A stretch of 64,000 nt of DNA from the NCBI GenBank assembly GCA_002399445.1, contig DHDR01000034.1:31897-95896 (forward strand), in the 5' to 3' direction. The position numbers and the translations under genes were made by a program. The notes beneath the pieces are model-generated. The model saw nothing but the letters and a program-made list of their open reading frames with translations, did not search any database and was not told the DNA's origin. Below are positions 25,147-33,457 of this stretch, one piece after another. The stretch is from Ruminococcaceae bacterium UBA4871 (GTDB lineage: Bacteria; Bacillota; Clostridia; Oscillospirales; Acutalibacteraceae). How positions within the stretch are numbered: position 1 is the first letter of the stretch; each line of letters begins with the position of its first letter.

Positions 25147-26838
25147 TTATCTTTTCATTTTAAAGCTATCCTTTAGAGAAACAGAACGGTTAAAGACCAA
25201 TTTATCAGGCTGAGAATCCTTATCAAAGCAGAAATAGCCCTCTCGCATAAACTGAAATGGTGTTGCCGGATTAACATCCTGCAGAGACGGCTCCACCTTA
25301 CAGCCATGCAAAACGGTAAGGGAATCCGGATTCAGCACTTTCATAAAGTCCTCCTCCTGCTCCGGCTCCGGAACTGTAAAAAGACTATCGTAAAGCCGAA
25401 CTGTCGCATCTGCACAGTGATTAGCATCCACCCAGTGAATCGTTCCGCGAATTTTCCGCCCATCCGGCGTATTTCCGCCCCGCGTTGCTGGGTCATATTC
25501 CGCATAAACAGTATTGACAGTACCGTCTTCATTTTTTTTGCAGCCTGTACAACGAACAATATAAGCTGTCTTCAGGCGAACTTCATTCCCGGGAAAAAGG
25601 CGGCGATACCCCTTTACAGGAGTTTCCATAAAATCATTGGCTTCAATCCAAAGCTCACGGGAAAAAGTGACAAGATGCGTACCATCTTCCGGGCGTTCCG
25701 GATTATTTTCAATTTCAAAGTCTTCGGTCTTGTCCTGCGCATAATTGGTGATAATCAGTTTTATCGGATGCAGAACAGCCATCGTACGACGGGCCTTTAG
25801 ATTCAAATCTTCCCGCAGACAATGCTCCAAAAAGCCATATTCAACAGTTGAATTCACTTTAGAAACGCCAATTCGCTCACAAAAATTACGAATGGAAGCC
25901 GGTGTGAAACCACGGCGGCGCAAACCGCAAAGGGTTGGCATACGGGGATCATCCCAACCAGAAACGCAGCCGTTTTCCACCAGTTTGCGCAGCTTACGCT
26001 TGCTCATAACCAAATTGTTAATGCCAAGCCGTGCAAATTCAATCTGGCGGGGTTTAGCCGGTAAATCAATATGGTCAATTACCCAGTCATACAGCGGACG
26101 GTGGTCCTCAAACTCCAAAGAGCAAAGCGAATGCGTAATTCCTTCCAGGGCATCTTCAATCGGATGGGCAAAATCATACATGGGATAGATGCACCATTTA
26201 TCACCCAATCTATGGTGTTTCATATGATTAATCCGGTAAAGGACCGGATCGCGCAGATTAAAGTTACCGGAAGCAAGGTCAATTTTTGCGCGAAGCGTCA
26301 TGCGGCCATCCTCAAACTCCCCTGCTTTCATGCGGGCAAACAAGTCCAGACTTTCTGCAATAGGACGGTCACGGTAAGGACTGACCGCCGGATGAGTAAG
26401 ATCGCCGCGGTTATCGTGCATCTGTTCCGGTGAAAGTTCGCAAACATAAGCAAATCCTTTTTGAATGAATTGGACCGCTAATTCATACATTTTGTCAAAG
26501 TAATCTGAAGCATAATGAAAGTGGTCACCCCAGTCAAAGCCAAGCCAGTGAATATCTTCCTTGATGGCATCCACATATTCGGTGTCCTCTTTTGTCGGAT
26601 TCGTATCATCCATCCGTAAATTGCACAGGCCGCCGAATTTCTCAGCTGTGCCGAAATCAATACAGATCGCTTTCGCATGGCCAATGTGAAGGTATCCGTT
26701 CGGTTCCGGAGGAAAACGGGTATGAACACGCTGTCCGGCAAATCGACCGTTTTCTGCGAGATCTTCTGCAACAAACGTATGAATAAAGTTACCGCTGCCA
26801 TCCTCAGGCGCAGACGTTTTTCCGTTCGTTTCGTTCAT
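25147..26838 (-). CDS. glnS: Glutaminyl-tRNA synthetase
   Basis: A 563-residue class I synthetase charging tRNA-Gln with glutamine. RFPPEPNGYLHIGHAKAI carries the HIGH motif, VMSKRKLRKLV is the KMSKS equivalent, and NLRMDDTNP follows the first. The C-terminal half is the beta-barrel anticodon-binding domain (from about residue 345). Many Firmicutes lack GlnRS and use Glu-tRNA-Gln amidotransferase instead, so a GlnRS beside GluRS is noteworthy, although known in clostridia. It is 27 bp downstream of gltX. The N-terminal 20 residues are an extra polar tail. Confidence 0.96.
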   Translation of the reverse strand: MNETNGKTSAPEDGSGNFIHTFVAEDLAENGRFAGQRVHTRFPPEPNGYLHIGHAKAICIDFGTAEKFGGLCNLRMDDTNPTKEDTEYVDAIKEDIHWLGFDWGDHFHYASDYFDKMYELAVQFIQKGFAYVCELSPEQMHDNRGDLTHPAVSPYRDRPIAESLDLFARMKAGEFEDGRMTLRAKIDLASGNFNLRDPVLYRINHMKHHRLGDKWCIYPMYDFAHPIEDALEGITHSLCSLEFEDHRPLYDWVIDHIDLPAKPRQIEFARLGINNLVMSKRKLRKLVENGCVSGWDDPRMPTLCGLRRRGFTPASIRNFCERIGVSKVNSTVEYGFLEHCLREDLNLKARRTMAVLHPIKLIITNYAQDKTEDFEIENNPERPEDGTHLVTFSRELWIEANDFMETPVKGYRRLFPGNEVRLKTAYIVRCTGCKKNEDGTVNTVYAEYDPATRGGNTPDGRKIRGTIHWVDANHCADATVRLYDSLFTVPEPEQEEDFMKVLNPDSLTVLHGCKVEPSLQDVNPATPFQFMREGYFCFDKDSQPDKLVFNRSVSLKDSFKMKR

Positions 26839-26865
26839 CTTATTTTCATGCCTCTTCTTTTCTAT

Positions 26866-28323
26866 TTATTTTTTGACTTTATCCAGTCCAGCTTTCAGTC
26901 GGTACAGCGATTCTTTTTTCCCGAGAAGGGAGAGTATTTCCATTGCTCCGCCCGGCGTTACTTTCTGCCCAGCTGCTGCAATACGCACCGGCCAAAGTAA
27001 AGTTCCGTTTTTCACGCCCAGTTCTTTCGCAAGTCCCAGCAAGTTTTCATGAAGAGACGGCACACTCCAGTCATCGAGTGTCGCCAAATCTTCAATGGCT
27101 GCTTCCAACATGACCGGAGCATTTTCAAGGGTTGCTTTACTTTTTTTATTAATAAACAGATCGGCTCCATAATCCGGAAGTTCTTTGAAAAAGCGGATAA
27201 GGCCCGGAATATCCGGCATTTTCAGTACCCGCGGCTGCAGGACATCTGCCAGCACGGTCCAGTCCTTTTCCGCATTTCCGAATACTTCTTGGAAATAGGG
27301 CATTGCTTTTTCAATAAATTCCTGCTGCGGCATTTTTTTGATATACTCGCCGTTCATCCATGTCAACTTATCATAATCAAAAATAGCCGGACTTTTGCTG
27401 ATGCCATGGATATTGAAGTTTTGCACCAACTCCTGTAAGGTAAAAAGCTCCTGATTGTCCTTTGGAGCCCAGCCAAGCAGGGCAATATAGTTAATAATTG
27501 CTTCCGGCAGGTAGCCTTCTTTTACCAGATCCTCAAAACCGGTAGAGCCATGCCGTTTGCTGAGTTTGCTGGTGCTTCCATCGGCATTGCGCCCCATAAT
27601 CAACGGTAAATGCACATAAGTCGGGATTTCCCAACCAAAAGCTTCATATAAAAGGTTATATTTCGGTGTACTGGTCAAATACTCACAGCCTCGAACAACA
27701 TGTGTGATATGCATTAAATGATCATCAACAACATTTGCAAAATTATAAGTTGGATAACCGTCCGACTTAATCAGGACTTGGTCCTCCAGTTCACTGTTTT
27801 CAATCGTGATGTCACCAAAAACGCTGTCAGTAAAAGTCGTGCTGCCCTCAATCGGCATCTTTTGGCGGATCACCCACGGTGTTCCGGATTGCAGGAGTTT
27901 GTCCACCTGCTCCTGCGGCAAGTTCCGGCAATGCCGATCATAACCACCGATACCGTTTGCATCATGAAGAGAATCCAAACGCTCTTTGGAGCAAAAGCAG
28001 TAATAAGCTTTTCCCTCTTTCACCAGCTGCTGTGCATACGGTAAATAAATATCTTTTCGTTTACTCTGTACATAAGGCCCGTATTTGCCGCCGATATCCG
28101 GTCCTTCATCATGTTGTAAGCCCACCTGCTGTAAAGTATGATAAATCACATCGGTGGCACCTTTTACATAACGTTCCTGATCCGTGTCTTCAATACGTAA
28201 AATGAAGGTTCCGCCCATGGATTTTGCAATTAAATATTCATATAAAGCTGTACGCAGGTTGCCAACATGCATAAACCCTGTCGGGCTTGGTGCAAAACGG
28301 GTCCTGACTGTCTGGTTCTCCAT
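26866..28323 (-). CDS. gltX: Glutamyl-tRNA synthetase
   Basis: A 485-residue class I synthetase. RFAPSPTGFMHVGNLRTAL holds the HIGH-type motif (HVGN), ILRIEDTDQERYV follows, and SKLSKRHGSTGFEDLV is the KMSKS loop. The C-terminal helical anticodon domain ends the chain. The frame is open 129 bp further upstream, but ATG at 28323 follows AAGGGGTTATTTT and starts the family homology at once. With glnS it forms a two-gene operon. Whether GltX charges only tRNA-Glu or also tRNA-Gln is not visible; the adjacent GlnRS makes a discriminating enzyme plausible. Confidence 0.96.
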   Translation of the reverse strand: MENQTVRTRFAPSPTGFMHVGNLRTALYEYLIAKSMGGTFILRIEDTDQERYVKGATDVIYHTLQQVGLQHDEGPDIGGKYGPYVQSKRKDIYLPYAQQLVKEGKAYYCFCSKERLDSLHDANGIGGYDRHCRNLPQEQVDKLLQSGTPWVIRQKMPIEGSTTFTDSVFGDITIENSELEDQVLIKSDGYPTYNFANVVDDHLMHITHVVRGCEYLTSTPKYNLLYEAFGWEIPTYVHLPLIMGRNADGSTSKLSKRHGSTGFEDLVKEGYLPEAIINYIALLGWAPKDNQELFTLQELVQNFNIHGISKSPAIFDYDKLTWMNGEYIKKMPQQEFIEKAMPYFQEVFGNAEKDWTVLADVLQPRVLKMPDIPGLIRFFKELPDYGADLFINKKSKATLENAPVMLEAAIEDLATLDDWSVPSLHENLLGLAKELGVKNGTLLWPVRIAAAGQKVTPGGAMEILSLLGKKESLYRLKAGLDKVKK

Positions 28324-28354
28324 AAAATAACCCCTTTTCGCTGACGTTCTTATT

Positions 28355-28383
28355 ATTATACCGAAAAAGCAGTTAATAAGCAA
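28355..28383 (-). promoter_or_regulatory. gltX promoter
   Basis: Minus strand TTGCTT, 17-bp spacer, TATAAT, close to the start codon. Confidence 0.7.
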
Positions 28384-28466
28384 TCGATTCCCTCGTATTT
28401 TCATAAAGGAGTTTCTTTTTAGAATATACGCAGATAACAAATTGGACAACAAATAGAAATACAGAT

Positions 28467-28500
28467 AAAAAGAAACCGCATAGGAATGCGCCCTACGCGG
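28467..28500 (-). terminator. Terminator of tRNA-Leu(CAG)
   Basis: Minus strand CCGCGTAGG pairs with CCTATGCGG, then TTTCTTTTT. Confidence 0.8.
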
Positions 28501-28509
28501 CTTTTATAG

Positions 28510-28596
28510 TGGTGCGAGGGGAGGGACTTGAACCCTCATGAAATTGCTTTCACATGGACCTGAACCATGCGCGTCTGCCAATTCCGCCACTCTCGC
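28510..28596 (-). tRNA. tRNA-Leu (anticodon CAG)
   Basis: An 87-nt class II tRNA with encoded CCA. The acceptor stem is GCGAGAG/CTCTCGC-type with one non-Watson-Crick position, the D-arm GGCGGAATTGGCAGAC, the anticodon loop TTCAGGT (CAG), a long variable arm, and GGTTCAAGTCC in the T-arm. It reads CUG codons. A good promoter (28644-28672) and terminator flank it, so it is a single-gene unit. Confidence 0.95.
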
Positions 28597-28643
28597 ATTA
28601 TATTAATTATCTGCACTTATATTACACTGCCGACAACTTTTAT

Positions 28644-28672
28644 ATAATATCATAGCATTTTAAAATTGTCAA
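28644..28672 (-). promoter_or_regulatory. tRNA-Leu(CAG) promoter
   Basis: Minus strand TTGACA, 17-bp spacer, TATTAT. Confidence 0.75.
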
Positions 28673-28734
28673 CTCATTTTTTGCAAAAGTTAAAAACTTG
28701 TCGAAAAAATCTTTAAATTTTTATGAAAAAAAGC

Positions 28735-28763
28735 TTTACAAACAGGTAAGCTCGTGCTATAGT
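28735..28763 (+). promoter_or_regulatory. Cold-shock gene promoter
   Basis: TTTACA, 17-bp spacer, TATAGT. The transcript leader is about 128 nt, long for this organism and usual for cold-shock genes. Confidence 0.7.
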
Positions 28764-28793
28764 TAGGATAGTATTTTAAAGCACGATTTGATT

Positions 28794-28848
28794 CACATGG
28801 TATTGTAGATCAAAGATCGTTTTTGATTTACGGTCCATGTGTTTTTTT
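28794..28848 (+). terminator. Terminator-like hairpin inside the cold-shock gene leader (putative attenuator)
   Basis: CACATGG...CCATGTG outer stem with inner GTA/TAC and ATCAAA/TTTGAT helices, followed by seven T, all between promoter and ribosome binding site. Upstream GATTTGAT (28785-28792) can pair instead with ATCAAAGATC (28809-28818), which would break the 5' side. That is the layout of a transcription attenuator. Confidence 0.6.
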
Positions 28849-28897
28849 CTCCGCAGTAAAATACCACAAAGTTCAATTTTTTCAAGGAGGTACCTAC

Positions 28898-29116
28898 ATG
28901 GGTGCAAACACTGGTACAGTAAAATGGTTTAATGAAGCAAAAGGCTACGGTTTCATCTCTAATGATGACGGCAGCGGCGATGTGTTCGTTCACTTTTCCA
29001 GCATTCTTGGCGAGGGTTTCAAGACCTTGGCTGAGGGCCAGAAAGTAACGTATGATATTGAACCCGATCCAAAGAACAGCAGCAAGTTCCGTGCTGCAAA
29101 TGTTCAGGCTGTCTGA
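28898..29116 (+). CDS. Cold-shock domain protein (CspA family)
   Basis: A 72-residue single OB-fold protein that binds single-stranded RNA/DNA and melts RNA structure. [20 protein letters not shown] contains RNP1 (KGYGFIS) and VFVHFSSI is RNP2, both intact. Start ATG follows AAGGAGGTACCTAC. It is alone between its promoter and a strong terminator at 29130. The unusual leader hairpin is described separately. Highly expressed housekeeping Csp proteins look the same, so cold induction is not proven. Confidence 0.96.
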   Translation: MGANTGTVKWFNEAKGYGFISNDDGSGDVFVHFSSILGEGFKTLAEGQKVTYDIEPDPKNSSKFRAANVQAV

Positions 29117-29129
29117 TTAAGTCAGTTTT

Positions 29130-29162
29130 GCGGTGGAAAGCGAAATGCTTTCCACCGCTTTT
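29130..29162 (+). terminator. Terminator of the cold-shock gene
   Basis: GCGGTGGAAAGC pairs perfectly with GCTTTCCACCGC, followed by TTTT. Confidence 0.9.
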
Positions 29163-29195
29163 CTGTGCGCAGAAAAAGTCCAGTCCACAACCGAG

Positions 29196-29220
29196 CCACC
29201 GGCTACCCCGGTGGTTTTAT
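29196..29220 (+). terminator. Second terminator downstream of the cold-shock gene
   Basis: CCACCGG pairs with CCGGTGG, followed by TTTTATT. It may be a back-up terminator. Confidence 0.65.
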
Positions 29221-29348
29221 TGTCTGAAGCAGTAAAAACTTTGCATCAAAGCTGCGGTTTATCTCTTCCCTTCCACTGCAAAATCCGCTATACTAAAGGA
29301 AGATTATAATATTGGAAATAAATATTTCTCAGAACGGAGATAAGCTGA

Positions 29349-30155
29349 ATGGTTGGTTCTATCCTTGGAGATATCGCAGGCTCGCGGTTTGAATTCAGTC
29401 GGCCAAAAGGATTTGACTGGCGCACAGAACCGCTTTTTGCTTCTGACTGTCGCTACACAGATGATACGGTCCTATCTGTTGCCAGTAAATATGCTATTCT
29501 GAAGGGATGCAGTTTTGAAGGAGCTTACCGCCTTTTCGGTCATCGTTATCCGCATGCTGGCTATGGCTCTATGTTTCAAAACTGGCTCACATCCGATGCC
29601 AGACGGCCTTACCAAAGCTATGGAAATGGTTCGGCAATGCGGGCTGGCGTAATTGGAGAATATTATGACACACTGGAACAAGTGGAAGCCAAAGCTGCTG
29701 AAAGTGCCCAATGCACACACAATCATCCAGAAGGAATTATGGGAGCTAAAGCCGCAGCAGCCGGCGTCTTTTTGGCCCGTACCGGCTGCAGCAAAAAAGA
29801 AATTCGTCGTCTCGTTCAAAAGCGATACGGTTATAATTTGACAACACCACTGGCAGCGCGCCGGCCATTCAGCCGAATCAATTTAACCTGTATGGGAACG
29901 ATGCCCCTCGCCTTTAGATGTTTTTTGGAAAGTACTGACTTTGAAAGCTGTATCCGAAATGTTTTCAGCTGTCTCTGTGACACGGATACAGTCGGATGCA
30001 TTGCCGGCGGCTTTGCGGAAGCTTATTACCATCAAACCGGATTTGACAATGATTTCCTTTTGCGTCAGTATTTGATCAAGCCGCTCGCGGTTGGACAAGC
30101 TGATACTTTCCTATATGATTGGGCCACAACAGACAACACGCGCTGGCCTGATTAG
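29349..30155 (+). CDS. ADP-ribosylglycohydrolase family protein (DraG-like)
   Basis: A 268-residue all-helical dinuclear-metal hydrolase that removes ADP-ribose from proteins or other acceptors. GSILGDIAGSRFEF opens the fold. Metal ligands are seen in CRYTDDTVLS and in LCDTDTVGCIAGGFAEAYY (the D-x-D-T motif), with YGNGSAMR between. All catalytic positions are present. ATG follows GGAGATAAGCTGA. It is followed 16 bp later by a DUF3841-like gene on the same strand, so the two are probably cotranscribed. Its substrate is unknown; DraG itself (nitrogenase control) is unlikely, as no nif genes are near. Confidence 0.9.
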   Translation: MVGSILGDIAGSRFEFSRPKGFDWRTEPLFASDCRYTDDTVLSVASKYAILKGCSFEGAYRLFGHRYPHAGYGSMFQNWLTSDARRPYQSYGNGSAMRAGVIGEYYDTLEQVEAKAAESAQCTHNHPEGIMGAKAAAAGVFLARTGCSKKEIRRLVQKRYGYNLTTPLAARRPFSRINLTCMGTMPLAFRCFLESTDFESCIRNVFSCLCDTDTVGCIAGGFAEAYYHQTGFDNDFLLRQYLIKPLAVGQADTFLYDWATTDNTRWPD

Positions 30156-30171
30156 AAAGGTGGCTCCTTCT

Positions 30172-30681
30172 TTGATTGTAAAGACCTATCAATCACATGT
30201 TGTTTTAGAAACTCTGCAGAATGGTCAAAACTACTATGCCCGCAGAAATTTAGGATTTGATGCCGCTTATCAGGGTCTCATTCATCTACTTGGATTACAA
30301 CATTGTGTATCACCAATTTTCGGCTATTTAAAAGGGCACAAAGGCTGTACAGATGGTAAAATCAGCAGCAGTGTCCTCTTAACACTCAATGTGCCGGATG
30401 AATGTGTATGGCTTACAGAATATAATGTATGGGCAGATTACATGTACTGTGTCATGCACTACACACGTCCACACAATTACACCCATGTAATTCCCAATGA
30501 AGAATATTCACAGCGCAGATTTGATGCTCTGCAAAAAAACCTGAAAGAACAGCGCAGCCCTTCACATTATGAAATCCCACAGGCTGTTATGGAAAGCATC
30601 AAACCGGAGTGGCTAATAAGTGCTTCCTCTAAACCGCTTTCTCCATTGCACCGATTTGTTCATCAACTATTCAACCGGTAG
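30172..30681 (+). CDS. DUF3841-like protein paired with the ADP-ribosylglycohydrolase
   Basis: A protein of about 169 residues resembling DUF3841. The KTYQSHVVLETLQNGQ start corresponds to the family's WT-Q...LxxG opening. The middle VLLTLNVPDECVWLTEYNVW matches the family's VxLELDVPxDxVxxxDxxxW core, and MESIKPEWLIS matches the end. I chose TTG at 30172, 8 bp after AGAAAGGTGG; an ATG at 30091 would overlap the upstream gene by 65 bp and lacks a good site. The family has no assigned biochemical function known to me. Coupling to an ADP-ribosylglycohydrolase suggests a link to ADP-ribosylation, as writer, target or sensor. That is inference. Confidence 0.6.
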   Translation: MIVKTYQSHVVLETLQNGQNYYARRNLGFDAAYQGLIHLLGLQHCVSPIFGYLKGHKGCTDGKISSSVLLTLNVPDECVWLTEYNVWADYMYCVMHYTRPHNYTHVIPNEEYSQRRFDALQKNLKEQRSPSHYEIPQAVMESIKPEWLISASSKPLSPLHRFVHQLFNR

Positions 30682-30778
30682 ATCAATCTTTGTCATCTGC
30701 CATCACAAAGTTATGTTCTATTTGCTGCATTGCGAAGAGGACATTCCGATGCATTTGATAAATGAATGCCTTTCAAGA

Positions 30779-30823
30779 TAAAAAAGCACACCATGTCTGC
30801 AAGTATCGCTGACATGGTGTGCT
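30779..30823 (-). terminator. Terminator of rpsB-tsf
   Basis: Minus strand AGCACACCATGTC pairs with GACATGGTGTGCT, followed by six T. Confidence 0.85.
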
Positions 30824-30850
30824 CACTTCAAATATTAGGATAAGAGAAAC

Positions 30851-31765
30851 TTACTTGACCATATTTGTGATTTCTTCTGCAAAATTATCTTTGCGTTTCT
30901 CAAGGCCTTCGCCTTTTTCAAAGCGGGTAAAACCAGAAGCTGTAATTTTTCCGCCCAGTGTCTTAGCCACAGAATCAATATACTGCCCAACAGACTGCTT
31001 GCCTTCCTTGACATACTCCTGATCAACAAGGCAGATCCCCTTTAAAGTTTTCTTAACCTTGCCAACAACCATTTTCTCGATTACTTTTTCCGGTTTTCCA
31101 GAAGCAACGGCCTGCTCTTTTGCAATTTTCTTTTCATGTTCAACAACTTCTGCTGGAACATGTGCGTCATCAAGGTACTCTGGGTTCATAGCGGCAATTT
31201 GCATTCCGATGTTTTTACCCATCTCTTCAAATTCCGGCTTTGCAGCAATTTCATCCGTTGTATCAAAGTTTACTAAAACACAAATCTTGCCACCAGCATG
31301 GATATAAGAAGCTACATGGCCTTCTAAGCGCTCAAAACGGCGGATTTTAATATTCTCTCCAATGGTCAGAATTTTTTCTTTCAAGAGTGCATCCACTGTT
31401 TCATCTGTACCACAAGCCTTGCATTGCAAAAGTGCTTCAACATCAGCGGGATTTTGCTCCATGACGGTGTCTGCACAAGTCTTAACAAAGCCCTTAAACA
31501 TTGCGTTTTTAGCCACAAAGTCTGTCTCTGCATTCACTTCAATTGCAACGCCAACTTTACCATCCGCACTGGTTTCTGCATAAGCAATTCCTTCGGCAGC
31601 AATACGTCCAGCCTTCTTTGTAGCAGCAGCCAGACCCTTTTCGCGCAAAAAGTCCATTGCTTTGTTCATATCGCCATCGGAAGCGGTAAGAGCCTTTTTG
31701 CAGTCCATCATACCGCAGCCGGTTTTCTCACGCAGTTCTTTCACGTCTTTTGCTGTAAAAGCCAT
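30851..31765 (-). CDS. tsf: Translation elongation factor Ts
   Basis: A 304-residue guanine nucleotide exchange factor for EF-Tu. The N-terminal UBA-like domain has KDVKELREKTGCGMMDCKKAL, and the core has the VEVNAETDFVAKN motif that contacts EF-Tu. The C-terminal part ends in GKITASGFTRFEKGEG. The ATG at 31765 is 9 bp after GGAGG; another ATG at 31774 would touch that site and is unlikely. Second gene of rpsB-tsf, 43 bp after rpsB. Length is typical. Confidence 0.97.
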   Translation of the reverse strand: MAFTAKDVKELREKTGCGMMDCKKALTASDGDMNKAMDFLREKGLAAATKKAGRIAAEGIAYAETSADGKVGVAIEVNAETDFVAKNAMFKGFVKTCADTVMEQNPADVEALLQCKACGTDETVDALLKEKILTIGENIKIRRFERLEGHVASYIHAGGKICVLVNFDTTDEIAAKPEFEEMGKNIGMQIAAMNPEYLDDAHVPAEVVEHEKKIAKEQAVASGKPEKVIEKMVVGKVKKTLKGICLVDQEYVKEGKQSVGQYIDSVAKTLGGKITASGFTRFEKGEGLEKRKDNFAEEITNMVK

Positions 31766-31808
31766 TTTATTCATCCTCCGATTGATTATTCAATAAACCT
31801 GCAGGAAC

Positions 31809-32540
31809 TCAGCCCTCGGCCTTTTTATCTTTATTTTCTTCTTCATCAGCGCCCTGCTGACCCTCGTGGCCTTCCAAAATGGCATTGGCCATAGTTGCGG
31901 AAATCAAGCGAACCGCGCGGATTGCATCATCATTGCCGGGAATAACATAATCAATTTCATCTGGGTCGCAGTTGGTATCAACAATTGCGATAATCGGAAT
32001 ATGAAGTTTGCGGGCCTCTGTCACAGCGATGTGCTCTTTCCGTGGATCAACAATAAACAAAGCACCCGGCAGAGTCTTCATATCTTTAATGCCGCCCATG
32101 AATTTTTCAAGCTTTTCAATTTCGAGGTTCAGCTTGACAACTTCTTTCTTCGGCAGCAGATCAAAGGTACCGTCTTCTTTCATCGCCTGCAACTGTTTAA
32201 GACGGTCAATGCGGCGACGAATCGTGCGGAAATTGGTGAGCATACCGCCCAGCCAGCGGGCATTGACATAGAAAGCTCCTGCGCGCTCTGCTTCCTCACG
32301 GATAGAGTCCTGAGCCTGCTTCTTGGTGCCAACAAACAAAACACTTTTCCCATCTGCAGAAAGATTGCGGACAAAGTTGTAAGCTTCCTCAAGCTTCCGT
32401 ACGGTCTTCTGCAAATCAATAATATAAATACCGTTGCGTTCTGTAAAAATATAGGGCTTCATCTTTGGATTCCAGCGGCGTGTCTGATGGCCGAAATGGA
32501 CACCAGCTTCCAGTAATTGTTTCATTGATACGACTGACAT
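31809..32540 (-). CDS. rpsB: 30S ribosomal protein S2
   Basis: A 243-residue S2. It starts [31 protein letters not shown], contains the S2 signatures [16 protein letters not shown] and [13 protein letters not shown], and ends in an acidic/Lys tail. The frame is open 75 bp further upstream through a hairpin region, but ATG at 32540 after AGGAGGAAACAAAG is right. It is preceded by a structured leader (32580-32613) that could be an S2-binding autoregulatory element. Confidence 0.97.
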   Translation of the reverse strand: MSVVSMKQLLEAGVHFGHQTRRWNPKMKPYIFTERNGIYIIDLQKTVRKLEEAYNFVRNLSADGKSVLFVGTKKQAQDSIREEAERAGAFYVNARWLGGMLTNFRTIRRRIDRLKQLQAMKEDGTFDLLPKKEVVKLNLEIEKLEKFMGGIKDMKTLPGALFIVDPRKEHIAVTEARKLHIPIIAIVDTNCDPDEIDYVIPGNDDAIRAVRLISATMANAILEGHEGQQGADEEENKDKKAEG

Positions 32541-32579
32541 CTTTGTTTCCTCCTTGGTTTTTCCTCCGCCGCACTTGCC

Positions 32580-32613
32580 GTGCAGGGAATCCCACCGGGA
32601 CACCTTCCTGCAC
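32580..32613 (-). promoter_or_regulatory. Structured rpsB leader
   Basis: Minus strand GTGCAGG pairs with CCTGCAC around an inner TCCC/GGGA helix. It sits 40 nt before the rpsB start with no T-run, so it is not a terminator; a ribosomal-protein leader is likely. Confidence 0.5.
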
Positions 32614-32672
32614 AAATACAGCGTGTGAAATTAATATTCCAATAAATTTCTGCATTTTTACATGCAAAAGTA

Positions 32673-32701
32673 ATTATATCAGAAATCGGGGAAAAATACA
32701 A
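32673..32701 (-). promoter_or_regulatory. rpsB-tsf promoter
   Basis: Minus strand TTGTAT, 17-bp spacer, TATAAT. Confidence 0.7.
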
Positions 32702-32990
32702 GCATAATTTTTGCACTTCTGCCGGAGTCTGCTGGATAAATGAATCGGTATTTTATGTCTGCCACTGTTTATAGATATTTAAGCAAGATTTAAAAGAAAT
32801 TAATTCCTATCAATTTTTAAATATGATTCTTTCCGCTTTATTCCCTGTCATTTTTGGGAATAACAAATGGCAGGCCAAAGTGAATTGGCTTCACATTTTC
32901 GCGATTTTTGTATGAATTTCCAGTAAAATTATCTGTTAGCCTGTAGTGTTTGGGAATTATTTATTCAAATTTGTCTGGAGTGACACGAAA

Positions 32991-33392
32991 ATGAAATCCT
33001 CTCTTTACCTCGGTACGCAGCTGCGCACACTTCGCATTAAAAATGGCTACACACAACAACAGATCAGCGATTTTCTCGGTCTTGACCGCTCCACTTATGC
33101 TTATTATGAGACAAATCGGACGACCCCACCACTGAGCACTCTGAAAAAGCTTGCCCGTATTTTCAATGTGTCCATTTCCTCTTTGTTGGAAAATGAGCAA
33201 AATCAGCCCAGTGTTTTTGACCCGGATGCTCTAACCTTCACGGACTTGGATCATAACCTCTCCCATATTTATGAACTGCAGCCCGAAGAACGTCAGCTTA
33301 TTGCAATGTTCCGCCTGTCAGACCCCAAAACCAAAAAGAGCATTTTAAAAGGGCTCTCCAAGCATATACAAAATCAAAATAACAAACCTTGA
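32991..33392 (+). CDS. XRE-family transcriptional regulator
   Basis: A 133-residue DNA-binding protein. Residues 8-62 are a Cro/C1-type helix-turn-helix (LRTLRIKNGYTQQQISDFLGLDRS, split: first helix LRIKNGY, recognition helix DRSTYAYYE), with the usual TLKKLARIFNVSISSLL end. The C-terminal half is helical and may dimerise. I chose the ATG at 32991, preceded by GGAGTGACACGAAA; an in-frame GTG at 32946 has no site. It stands 65 bp before a DUF4364 gene on the same strand. Target genes are unknown. Confidence 0.85.
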   Translation: MKSSLYLGTQLRTLRIKNGYTQQQISDFLGLDRSTYAYYETNRTTPPLSTLKKLARIFNVSISSLLENEQNQPSVFDPDALTFTDLDHNLSHIYELQPEERQLIAMFRLSDPKTKKSILKGLSKHIQNQNNKP

Positions 33393-33457
33393 TTCCCCAT
33401 TGCGCAGCAACCTCGATTTGTGATAAAATGAAAAGCAGGATAGAGGTGTTTGACGGA

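Larger units (their letters stand above)
32541..32990. other. Divergent intergenic region between rpsB and the XRE regulator
   Basis: About 450 bp. The left part holds the rpsB leader hairpin and promoter. The right part (32702-32990) is AT-rich, with one short dyad (ATTCCC-N10-GGGAAT) about 150 bp before the XRE gene and no clear promoter that I could assign. No gene seen. Confidence 0.45.

Noticed and set aside
29349..30155. Nitrogenase-regulating DraG
   Set aside because: The family match is good, but no nif or draT genes are near; a general ADP-ribosylglycohydrolase is the safer call.
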